DNA from: Polyodon spathula
Lineage: Eukaryota; Chordata; Actinopteri; Acipenseriformes; Polyodontidae
Direction of reading: 5' to 3'
DNA: 64,000 nucleotides
Assembly (NCBI RefSeq): GCF_017654505.1
Contig: NC_054553.1
Span: 13,592,049 to 13,656,048 of the forward strand
The notes below the pieces were generated by a model. That model saw nothing but the letters and a program-made list of their open reading frames with translations. It was not told where the DNA came from and did not search any database. The stretch's first letter is position 1, and the number at the start of each line of letters is the position of its first letter. Both the position numbers and the translations under genes were made by a program. Positions 55,285 through 64,000 of this stretch are shown here, in pieces.

Positions 55285-55506
55285 AAACTTCTAAAATGTG
55301 TTTAAAAATAAACAATAAAAGCAATAAGTATCATTATCAAAAATAATGTATTGTTTTAATCTCAAATGTGTACATTGTTAATTCAACAGAACATGTTAAA
55401 TATGGTCTAGTTTTATCATGCTTAAAATTATCAAAACTTTTAATAACATAATAACTGCAATAAATAAGTATGCATTACATGTAGGCCTACCTTAAATTAT
55501 GTTTTC

Positions 55507-55556
<50 letters not shown>

Positions 55557-55569
55557 TATTATTATTAAT
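55507..55569. repeat. (ATT)n microsatellite
   Basis: About 20 ATT units with one interruption. The adjacent minus frame with an acidic run (EEDEEERECNELLISDSDE) has no recognised family. Confidence 0.9.
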
Positions 55570-55754
55570 CCTGAGTCCCTTTCATCGCTGTCACTAATTA
55601 GCAGTTCATTACATTCACGCTCCTCCTCATCTTCCTCAGCGTCAATGGCAATGACAGAGACCCGGCGTTTAATAGAGACCCAGAATTTATTTACAATTAT
55701 TTGAGGTTTTACGGTATAACAGACAACATTAACATGCCACACGCACCCTGTACA

Positions 55755-55855
55755 CTGCTATGTGTTTTTTTATTGAACTGTAGAGTTCTTTGTGATGTTT
55801 GTACATGAAAGGTGCTATATAAAGATTATTATATATTATTATAACCCTGCTGGTT
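55755..55855 (+). mobile_element. LINE 3' tail remnant
   Basis: gtgatgtttgtacatgaaag then gtgctatataaa and ATT-rich end, the usual 3' end of L2/Rex-like fish LINEs. No coding part is attached. Confidence 0.6.
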
Positions 55856-56256
55856 TTGCCTCCCTAACCCACAAGCGCATCAAAGCCAATGCAACGCTCC
55901 AGCGAAGACTGGCGACTATGTGAACTTGCCTGACTAGTTAATTTCGAACGCTATATATTCTGACATGGATTTTGTAATGTGTAAAATCTGAATCACCTCA
56001 TAAAATGTTCCCATAGTTAAAGAATACCACAGTCTAAAAAACCCAGAGAGGTATGGAAAACAACTGCAAATATACCATGGTAACCTTTTATAAAGGTCTC
56101 CCTGGCTAGACTTTTTGTTCCCACTGTAGAAACAAGCGTTTAATGGGAAGCATTGTTTAATGTTAAAAGAGTTTGTTATGTTTTTTCTGTGATCATATTG
56201 TATGATTCCACTTTAAATTATTTATATTATTCCAGTTTAGAAGCTGTGATCCTTTG
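55856..56256. other. No feature recognised
   Basis: AT-rich DNA. Confidence 0.4.
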
Positions 56257-56414
56257 TTAATGACAGAACACAGTGAAGCAGGAGTCTTTTCTCTCACTGC
56301 TCAAACATGCCATCAGTTCTTCAGTAAGGCCTTGAATTCTCTGCTTTGAGATGCTCTTGTGAAACAGCTCTTCCACCCCAGCAGTCTTTAAGAAATCCTC
56401 AGCAATGCTACTAT
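56257..56414 (-). other. Candidate terminal coding exon (minus)
   Basis: Minus strand: a pyrimidine-rich stretch and ctggtgtag acceptor, then an open block with good codon character: SSIAEDFLKTAGVEELFHKS, ISKQRIQGLTEELMACLSSE, ending FTVFCH and TAA (56257-56259). Amphipathic helices are likely. It matches no transposon family I know. I cannot name the gene; it could be the last exon of a host gene on the minus strand or a processed fragment. Confidence 0.35.
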
Positions 56415-57129
56415 CTACACCAGTCATGTGAGCGAGTGAGGAGAGAAGAAACAATAAAATGAAAAGTGTGTAGATACTGGAGAATGCACTCTGTCCCTAG
56501 GCGGGGGCTGCACATGTGTAACATTATAATGACAAGTGACAATTATGTGCAAACAATCAGTGGTAGTTAAAGCCCTGGTTATTGGGTGAGCAGGCCGTGT
56601 GCTGCAGACTGTTCTGCCTGGCCTAGCACTAACAAAGCTGCCCCATCTTGAATGCTTGAGGCCTGCGCCTCCGGGACAACAGATGGTTCCTAGAAAGCGG
56701 GGCCTGCATTAGCATGAGAATGGGGGCCTGAGTGGGACTCAGGCTGGCTTTCGGTAGCGTTTCCCCAACGTCTGTTATATCCCGTCCTCAACCAAATGTG
56801 TTCCAGCCTGGGAGTACATGACGTCTGTAGTCAATTTAGGCAGTAATGAAAGACATTGTGTCGGCTCACCATATTGATTTATACAAAGCTCACACACACT
56901 GGAAAGCCAGCCCCAGCGGGTACATGCACAACAGTGTAACTGCTTTAATAACAGTTTCCTTAGCTTCAGCCATGCATTGTTTTAGCACAATATGCAGACA
57001 AATATGAGACTGCATAGGGACTGTTATGTTTAAATAAGGTATTTTAAATGTATTGTTTTTTTATCGATTAATCAGAGTGTGTAAATGATCAAATTTGTTT
57101 GATAACGTGTCATTGTAGAAACAGCCCCA
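56415..57129. other. No feature recognised
   Basis: Slightly GC-richer stretch at 56490-56830 without recognised coding potential. Confidence 0.4.
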
Positions 57130-57320
57130 GTATAAAGATTTACTACAGTTATGTTGCAGTTTTTTCTTGGGTATACTACGCATTTACGATGTTTAGCCAT
57201 GTGTTTTCAATATGTTGTACCATACCTCTGTGGGCTTCACAATGCTTGCCTATGCTTTATCATATATTCACCATGATTTATTACAATTTGCAATGCTTTT
57301 ACTATGGATTTCTCAAAAGG
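57130..57320 (-). repeat. Dispersed repeat of aagcat-type units, copy 2 (minus)
   Basis: The reverse complement begins aaaagcattgcaaattgtaa and ends aaaaaactgcaacata, aligning with 34485-34650. Confidence 0.65.
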
Positions 57321-57388
57321 GATCTAGCCAGCAATATTCAGTGAAATAAAAAGTTTAATTAAAATTAATGTTTAATGCATCAAGATTT

Positions 57389-57475
57389 TAGGTTGTAACA
57401 ACAAACTGTGAAAACATCCAAGTTTAATGCCATCAACGCATGGGGGGGGGGGGTGAATACTTCTAGGCACTGTGT
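57389..57475 (+). mobile_element. Solo right end of the 27.7-kb Tc1 family
   Basis: gttgtaacaacaaactgtga, aaacatccaag and gggtgaatacttctaggcac match the right end of the Tc1 element at 29170-29233. A G-run (57440-57452) has replaced the gagggg block. The left end and transposase are absent. Confidence 0.75.
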
Positions 57476-57477
57476 GT

Positions 57478-57496
57478 ATGTATATATATATATAAA

Positions 57497-57566
<70 letters not shown>
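57478..57566. repeat. (TA)n microsatellite
   Basis: TA units with a few A insertions, next to the Tc1 end. Confidence 0.9.
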
Positions 57567-57573
<7 letters not shown>

Positions 57574-58949
57574 TATCAAAGTTAGTCTGTTTTAAGCACA
57601 AAATAATAAACACACATCATAAATATCAAAGTGTATTCTATTCATAAAAGCAGAATTTGAATGTGGTACATGTAGTGCACACTTCTGTGTAAATGGGCTG
57701 TAATCATTTGTTATATGAATGGAACGCCTTTCAGTAATATACAATATAAAGGCTGCATCTTCCTGTTTTCATTTTCCTGTTTTCTACCACAGCAGATTGA
57801 CAGTGTTATGGCAGGTGTGCCTGAAAAATAGGGTAATACCGATTTAAAATGTTTTACAAAAAATAAATACAAACCCTTGATTCCTGGTATGTACACAGTA
57901 TGGTTGCTGATAAATGAATCTCTTCAGTTAACAGATCAGGGTAACCTAGAAACATCTTTTGCTAGATGCTGACTTTGATGGATATTGATACACAGGGACA
58001 CCAGTCACCACCATTGTACAGCATTGCCTGTCAGCTCACAACACGATCATCTCTGCTGTCATTTTTCATAATGACAATAACTCCATCCTAGTCCCTAAGG
58101 ACAGGTGCAGCAGGGGTATTCGACATTGAAAGCATAGTCCAAGTGTTTATTCACACTCAACTTCATACTCCTCAATGGAAAAAATATTCTCAAAGCCGAA
58201 GAAAACAGCATCAAGGTCTAAGAAAACACAACAGACAAACAATACTTTAAAGTTCTGGAAATGGGAGTGAGAACAGTAGTTCTATGCCATGTGCTTCTGT
58301 CTATTAAAACACAGGGGTGTGAATCACAGGAGCAGTGATCTGCTGGAGTCGAGCTAGATAGTGACACAGAGCGAGGTCGCCTCCTAGAGGCACTTCATGC
58401 TATTGTCACAATCTTGTTCCAGTTTAAAGGAGAGTTTTAAAATCCATTTCTTTCCTGTTACCAGCACCAGCAATATCAGTCTGAATATCCCTCTTTAAAG
58501 GATTGCTAATCAGTGCTTTACATTTTATTTTGTTACCTCTTATTAGCACCAACAATACCCCTCTCCCCCTTTAAAATGTATTAGCTACAATGTTGTGTTT
58601 ATTTCTTATAAGTGTTTATAACTTTTAACTTCACAGAAGCGGAAGCTGCTTCGTGGTACAGAAGGTATCGAAACACTTCCTGCGTTGTACGTCAGTCACT
58701 GCAATCTGTAATCAGACCCTGTGGTCTGCACCCCAAGAAGTGATGAGGAACCAGAAAGCTACTGAACAATGAAATATACTCTTCACAATGATAGGGGGTT
58801 GTTTCTAAGAAAGCAGTATTGAATCAGTGTGACTCTGGTACATCTGCATTGGGACAGCTTCACAATTCTCCTCAAACTGGAAGTTTAAACAAAGGCAGGT
58901 CACATACTCTGAAACCAAACACTGACACAGCTACAAAATAAAGTGTACG
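57567..58949. other. No feature recognised
   Basis: Mixed sequence without a supported gene or repeat boundary. Confidence 0.4.
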
Positions 58950-59236
58950 TGTGCAGTCCTGCATAGCAGTCTAGACAGCATGCAAACATGTGTGCAGTGC
59001 TGCATAGCAATCTAGACAGCATGTAAACATGTGTGCAGTCCTGCATAGCAGTCTAGACAGCATGCAAACATGTGTACAGTCCTGCATAGCAGTCTAGACA
59101 GCATGCAAACATGTGTGCAGTGCTGCATAGCAGTCTAGACAGCATGTAAACATGTGTGCAGTCCTACATAGCAATCTAGACAGCATGCAAACATGTGTAC
59201 AGTCCTGCATAGCAGTCTAGACAGCATGTAAATATG
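58950..59236. repeat. 41-bp minisatellite, 7 copies
   Basis: Unit tgtgcagtcctgcatagca then gtctagacagcatgcaaacatg. Variants alternate cctg/gctg and gcaa/gtaa between units. Each unit includes tctaga and gcatgc palindromes. Confidence 0.95.
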
Positions 59237-59405
59237 TCACAGGGAGTACAACCTCGGCAGGTATGTAGGAGCTCAATGTGATTGCAACAGAGCCCAACAG
59301 CTCCACCAGTTATACTTAACAATCGTGATTTTCAGAACCAGAATGGTTTTACTTGAATAATTGAAGACATTTTTGAGAAATCATCCGCAAGCATCACTGG
59401 GGAAG

Positions 59406-59842
59406 TGTGGACAGGCTGGCTAGCGGTGGTGACATCAGACCCGGAAAAACACACAGTATCGCGAAGTGAAATGTGAATTGTGCTTTTGTGCTGGTTTATT
59501 GCAAAATTAAACGGTTGAACAAAACACAAACCAATGACACCAAACAAAAGGGCAAAACCAGCATAAGTAGCAATTGTTACCTTTCTCTTATTAAATGACC
59601 TCTTCTCCACACCCGTTCTCCACTCACGAACACACAACCCAGAGTGAGTGCTTCGTACATCTATATATACAATTGTGCCGGGATTCAATTAATAACTAAT
59701 CATTCATTTGAATCCCAGCACGTGAACTAATATGTGCAATCCCAGTGCTCACATACTCTTACATACTTGAAATGCACATGAATCCCCATGCCTAAATACA
59801 ACCATATATTTTAAATCACTCGTGCTACACAGACCCACACAT
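59406..59842 (-). mobile_element. LTR, family A, copy 5 (minus, 5' truncated)
   Basis: Left end tgtggacaggctgg. On the minus strand it has the ttgtgtgttcgtgagtggag block, a tatatatag TATA-like site, a shortened gattcaatt/aattgaatc hairpin and the U3 block acaagtg-like up to about 59842. More diverged than the other copies. Confidence 0.65.
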
Positions 59843-59869
59843 GAAGCTATAAAAAAAAGTACAAGAAAA

Positions 59870-59942
59870 TGATATATATATATATATATATATCTATTAT
59901 ATATTATTATATATAGATATATATATATATTATATATATATA
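59870..59942. repeat. (TA)n tract
   Basis: Interrupted TA repeats. Confidence 0.85.
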
Positions 59943-59984
59943 GTAAAAAGTGTTGAATTTAGATCAAGGGAAGTAATGTTAAAA

Positions 59985-60504
59985 CTTTACAATGCATTAG
60001 AAGATCTCATCTAGAATATTGTTTTCAGTTCTGGTCACCTCGCTAGAAAAAGGATATTGCTGGTCTAGAAAAAGTGCAAAGAAGAGTGACCAGAATTATT
60101 CCTGGTTTAAAAGGCAGACAGGCTAAAAGTATTGAATCGATTCAGTCTTGAACAAAAGAAGACTACGTGACAATCCGACTCAACATTCAAAATTGTAAAA
60201 GGTATTGACAATGTCGACCCAGGGGACTTTTTCAACCTCAAAAAAGAAATAAGAACTAGGGGACCAGGGTTAGATAAAGGGGCATTCAAAACACAAAATA
60301 GGAGTCACTTTTTTACACAGAGAATTGTGGGAGTCTGGAACCAACCCCCCAATAATGTTGTTGAAGCTGACACCGTGGGATCATTCAAGAAGTTGCTTGA
60401 TGAGATTCTAGGGTCAGCTATAAGCTACTAACAATCAAATCAGCAAGATGGGCCAAATGGCCTCCTCTCGTTTGTAACCTTTCTTATGTTCTCATGTTCT
60501 TATC
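59985..60504 (+). mobile_element. CR1-like LINE 3' end, copy 2 (plus)
   Basis: Longer than the copy at 49985: starts with HYR-like YNALEDLI-region sequence (tacaatgcattagaagatct), LEKVQRRVTRIIPGL, FKIVKGIDNVDPGDFF, HFFTQRIVGVWN and EADTVGSFKKLLD in broken frames, then caaatggcctcctctcgttt and the cttatgttctcatgttctta tail. Confidence 0.8.
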
Positions 60505-61079
60505 CCTCTCTCTCGACACACTCTGACCTTTTCAAATTTAAAATCAAGTCCTGTCTTAGTCAAACGAAACCGACAACCAGATTTCAGGGATTTTTCGTTA
60601 CTGATATTAAAGGTTGTGTTGATTAATAACAATAACTTGGTATTCAAATGTTATTTGCTCCCTAGAAAAGCCCACGCAAAATGGATGATGTAATTTTATA
60701 TACCTGCGATAGACAGTTCCCAGCAGAGGAAGCAAGCGTTTTGAATTGAGTTTGTATTTTGTACTGCACTGGTCCCTAACTTATGTAATTCGAAAGCTTT
60801 TAAGTCCAGTGTATTTAAAACCACAACAGGCAAATCGCTGTAAACCTTTCTGCATGCTGTAAAGCTTTGGAACTGTCAGTGTTGTGCTTTTAAAGCAGAT
60901 GAAGTTAGGAGCTTGCAGTAGTTTCTAGATTTGCAATGCATTCTTCTTACTTTCAGAGTGTGGGTCAATTCTCCAGAAAATGGTTAACCAGACTGCTTAC
61001 AGCCCCCATTAGTCCAGTTACTTGACCAGTTATTATTATTAGTGTTGAAAGATTAAGCAGAAAATAATGACACGTCTCA
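60505..61079. other. No feature recognised
   Basis: AT-rich DNA; nothing supported. Confidence 0.4.
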
Positions 61080-61955
61080 TAGTAGATCATATATTATATC
61101 TTCTCCCTTCCTTGTTTCTGCCACGCTACACCGCTGTTCTGCTCTCTGCACTGGCTCCCTATCGCTGCTCGCATCCAATTCAAAACTCTTGTACTCGCCT
61201 ATCACTGCCTTGACCTTTTTCCTTCCTCCTATCTCCAGACTATCATTTCTCCCTACACCCCCTCTCGCCCCCTCCACTCTTCCACCACCAACAGATTAGC
61301 TGTACCCCCCCCTCCGTTCTCTCGCCTCTAGAGCCTGTTCCTTCTCCACCCTTCCCCCTCAATGGTGGAACGACCTACCCACAGATATCAGGACAGCTCA
61401 CTCTCTGACCACCTTCCAGCACCTCCTCAAGACACACCTATTCAGACAGCATCTGTAAACCTGACAACTATCAACTACATTGGACTATATGGCACCCAAT
61501 TTTACCAGTACTTGCATCAGCTTATAGTTGCACTGAAGTGCTCCATACCTTGCCGTATTCTACTACTACTACTACTATTTGACTTTACTCTTATAGGTAT
61601 CCGTACTCACATTTTTTGTAATTGCTCTTATTTGAAAGCATTCTCATCCATCCATTGTACTCACTACATGCTCATACTGGAGTTTACTCGCATAAGCAAA
61701 TAGTTTTGTTATAAGTTAACTGCTCTTAGTCGAACCCGCTCTTACACGTAATTATTTACTGTTTTCTCTATTTTTTGTTCTTATTTGATTTTGCTCTTTT
61801 TGCTACTGATTTTATTATAAATAAATTATAAATGTTCTTATCTGTAATGTGATATTCTGAAATTTGATACCTTGTAATGTGATACTTTGTACTGTGATTT
61901 TGTAACAATTGTAAGTTGCCCTGGATAAGGGTGTCTGCTAAGAAATAAATAATAA
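61080..61955 (+). mobile_element. L2-like LINE 3' end (plus)
   Basis: Broken-frame coding for the ORF2 end: ALAPYRCSHPIQ-like (LHWLPI region), YTPSRPLHSSTTNRLAVPPL, then a QWWNDLPT-like block and FQHLLKTHLFRQHL. The 3' tail ends ttgccctggataagggtgtc tgctaagaaataaataa, the characteristic L2-clade 3' terminus also borrowed by fish SINEs. About 870 bp, 5' truncated. Confidence 0.75.
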
Positions 61956-62117
61956 TTAGAGAAACAAATGAATATGTTATGGGCACAACACCACTGTGGT
62001 GGTTGTAGCTAATAAAAGACTACCATACATTCTGCACTTCCAGTCACTAAATAGCTCTGAAATATGAAGTTTGGAATTCAACACACAGCAAATGTGTGAC
62101 TTAAATTACAGCAAATA

Positions 62118-62245
<128 letters not shown>

Positions 62246-62372
62246 CAAATAGCACGGTGGGTTTGCTGCAGTGGAAACAGTTCTTTTTCACATCAAGGGT
62301 GATTCAAAGCAGTTCTATTCAGTGGATCCTGAATACTGCACTGGCTTTAGTGTGTGAGCCAACATGTAAACA

Positions 62373-62908
62373 CGTAAAGTAGCACAGTCCCCAGTCAAGA
62401 GCAGCACAGCAGCATAGCACCCAGTCAAGAGCAGCAGCACAGACCCCAGTCAAGAGCAGCAGCACAGACCCCAGTTAAGAGCAGCAGAGCAGCAGAGTCC
62501 CCAGTCAAGAGCAGCAACAGAATCCCCAGTCAAGAGCAGCACAGCAGCACAGCACCCAGTCAAGAGCAGCAGAACAGCCCCCAGTAAAGAGCAGCAGCAA
62601 AGTCCCCAGTCAAGAGTAGCAGCACAGACCCCAGTCAAGAACAGCAACACAGTCCCCAGTCAAGAGCAGCACAGCAACACAGCCCCCAGTCAAGAGCAGC
62701 ACAGCAGCACAGCCCCCAGTAAAGAGCAGCAGCACAGTCCCCAGTAAAGAGCAGCAGCACAGACCCCAGTCAAGAACAGCAACACAGCTCCCAGTCAAGA
62801 GCAGCAGCACAGACCCCAGTCAAGAACAGCAACACAGCTCCCAGTCAAGAGCAGCAGCACAGACCCCAGTCAAGAACAGCAACACAGTCCCCAATCAGGA
62901 GCAGCAGT
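62373..62908. repeat. Minisatellite of ccccagtcaagagcagcag units
   Basis: About 18-20 units of agtccccagtcaagagcagc plus a variable (agcac)n spacer, so unit length alternates between about 27 and 33 bp. The minus frame (LLLLTGxCVAVLDWGLCC) is an artefact of the repeat. Confidence 0.9.
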
Positions 62909-63390
62909 CAGTGAAGTTAGTACAGTACTTTATTATTATCTTAGTGTATATAACATATTTTATTCTAATTTTATTGGTGAGGGCCAAAAAATATATATAT
63001 TTATGTAGGGTGGGTTTGGTTTTACTTTTTTCCCACAACCACTGGCAATACATTATAATATTTGCTGTACAACTCCAAGTCAAGGATACACATTTGTTTC
63101 AGCTAATGGTTTATAATTGTAGTTGACAACTAGAAAATATGTAGATCATTATAATTTTGTTGTGATGAAAAGTGCCTTCTGCTTGTGACCCAGCTAATCC
63201 ATCCCTGGAAAGGAGCAATATTATTAAGAATGTATGTAGAGCAGTGAATTAAACCATTTGTAGGTTTTAAAATAGCTTTACATACCCTATAAATGTAGTT
63301 AAGTGCACTAAATACCCACCATTGATAACAAAAGTAATTATTTGTTTACTGTGCCCCACCCCATAATATTGGCTTTACCATTGAATTAAT
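62909..63390. other. No feature recognised
   Basis: AT-rich spacer between two minisatellites. Confidence 0.4.
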
Positions 63391-63862
63391 GTCCTGCAAT
63401 GTCAATGCAGTACTGTTGCAGCTCCTCTAATGCAGTTTGAATGCAGTACTATTGCAGTCCCTGTCCTTCAGTTTGAATGCACTATGATTGCAGTCCCTGT
63501 CCTGCAGTTTGAATGCACTACGATTGCAGTTCCTCTACTGCAGTTTGAATGCAGTACTATTGCAGTCCCTGTCCTGCAGTTTGAATGCAGTATTATTGTA
63601 GTTCCTCTACTGCAGTTTGAATGCAGTACTACTGCAGTTCCTCTACTGCAGTTTGAATGCAGTACTATTGCAGTTCCTGTCCTGCAGTTTGAATGCACTA
63701 CGATTGCAGTTCCTCTACTGCAGTTTGAATGCAGTACTATTGCAGTCCCTGTCCTGCAGTTTGAATGCAGTATTATTGTAGTTCCTCTACTGCAGTTCGA
63801 ATGCAGTACTACTGCAGTTCCTCTACTGCAGTTTGAATGCAGTACTATTGCTGTTTCTCTAT
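63391..63862. repeat. 36-bp minisatellite with higher-order repeat
   Basis: About 13 units of ctgcagtttgaatgcagtac then tattgcagtccctgtc. Because 36 is a multiple of three, a 161-codon frame runs through. Variant order shows a five-unit (180-bp) block present twice (63525-63690 and 63705-63862). Confidence 0.95.
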
Positions 63863-63863
63863 T

Positions 63864-63866
<3 letters not shown>

Positions 63867-63914
<48 letters not shown>
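63867..63914. repeat. (TA)n microsatellite
   Basis: About 24 TA units at the end of the minisatellite. Confidence 0.95.
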
Positions 63915-63919
<5 letters not shown>

Positions 63920-64000
63920 AATCACACAGTTTTCAAAAGTTGATCTAGACGTTATTAAGACGTGGTAGCTGGATCTAAACGACTGCCTCCCCATGTACTT

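Noticed and set aside
55551..55742. 63-codon acidic minus frame as a transposase start
   Set aside because: Acidic run beside an ATT microsatellite; no catalytic or binding motif recognised.
62373..63862. CRISPR-like regular repeats
   Set aside because: Adjacent units with no unique spacers, eukaryotic context, no cas genes: ordinary minisatellites.
63430..63915. 161-codon plus frame of LQFECSTIAVPV units
   Set aside because: Arises because a 36-bp tandem repeat is a multiple of three; it ends in a (TA)n tract and has no gene context.

Overview
The window reads as intergenic or intronic DNA from a ray-finned fish. The repeat content (Tc1 elements, CR1/L2-like and Tx1-like LINEs, CACTA, hAT, many solo LTRs) suggests a non-teleost lineage such as a sturgeon or paddlefish; that placement is inference from repeat style and no single-copy marker proves it. 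There is no intact host gene, no rRNA or tRNA gene, no CRISPR array and nothing prokaryotic. Almost everything identifiable is a mobile element or its debris, often nested. Four short exon-like islands with good splice signals or coding character (26904-26958 +, 35029-35114 +, 46817-46984 +, 56257-56414 -) are the only candidates for non-repeat genes, and the third is probably part of a transposon.

Layout. 0-17 kb: telomere-motif MITE, Tc1 end, several LTRs, a hAT MITE, a tRNA-like SINE, a broken Tc1 element (8.24-9.77 kb) and a 44-bp minisatellite. 17.5-22.2 kb: a Tx1/L1-like LINE with ORF1 (CCHC knuckle) and a rearranged ORF2, split by a solo LTR. 22.5-27 kb: mostly unannotated AT-rich DNA plus one exon-like island. 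27.2-32.5 kb: two head-on copies of one Ty3/gypsy element (SCAN-like gag, CCHC, protease, integrase). The plus copy is interrupted by a Tc1 transposon, by a 5S rRNA-derived retroposon with a 13-bp target duplication, and by a 124-bp near-perfect palindrome. 33-38 kb: more LTRs, tandem repeats, a SINE. 39.3-46.4 kb: a CACTA/EnSpm-type transposase gene on the minus strand, broken by three insertions whose flanks carry matching target duplications (GTAA, TGGAC, GGGTC), with a BEN-like exon diverging from its 5' side at 46.8 kb. 47.2-49.35 kb and 53.96-55.2 kb: two opposed copies of a zinc-knuckle gag with a proline-rich repeated tail; the first keeps a polypurine tract and LTR start. 49.5-64 kb: solo LTR, CR1-like and L2-like LINE 3' ends, a third MITE copy, long (TA)n tracts and three minisatellites, the last with higher-order structure.

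The genes do not form a pathway. What the window records is order of insertion: older coding elements (LINE, gypsy, CACTA) serve as targets, and LTRs, Tc1 and a 5S retroposon lie inside them with readable target duplications. All recognised transposase or polymerase frames carry stops, frameshifts or lost catalytic residues, so none looks autonomous.
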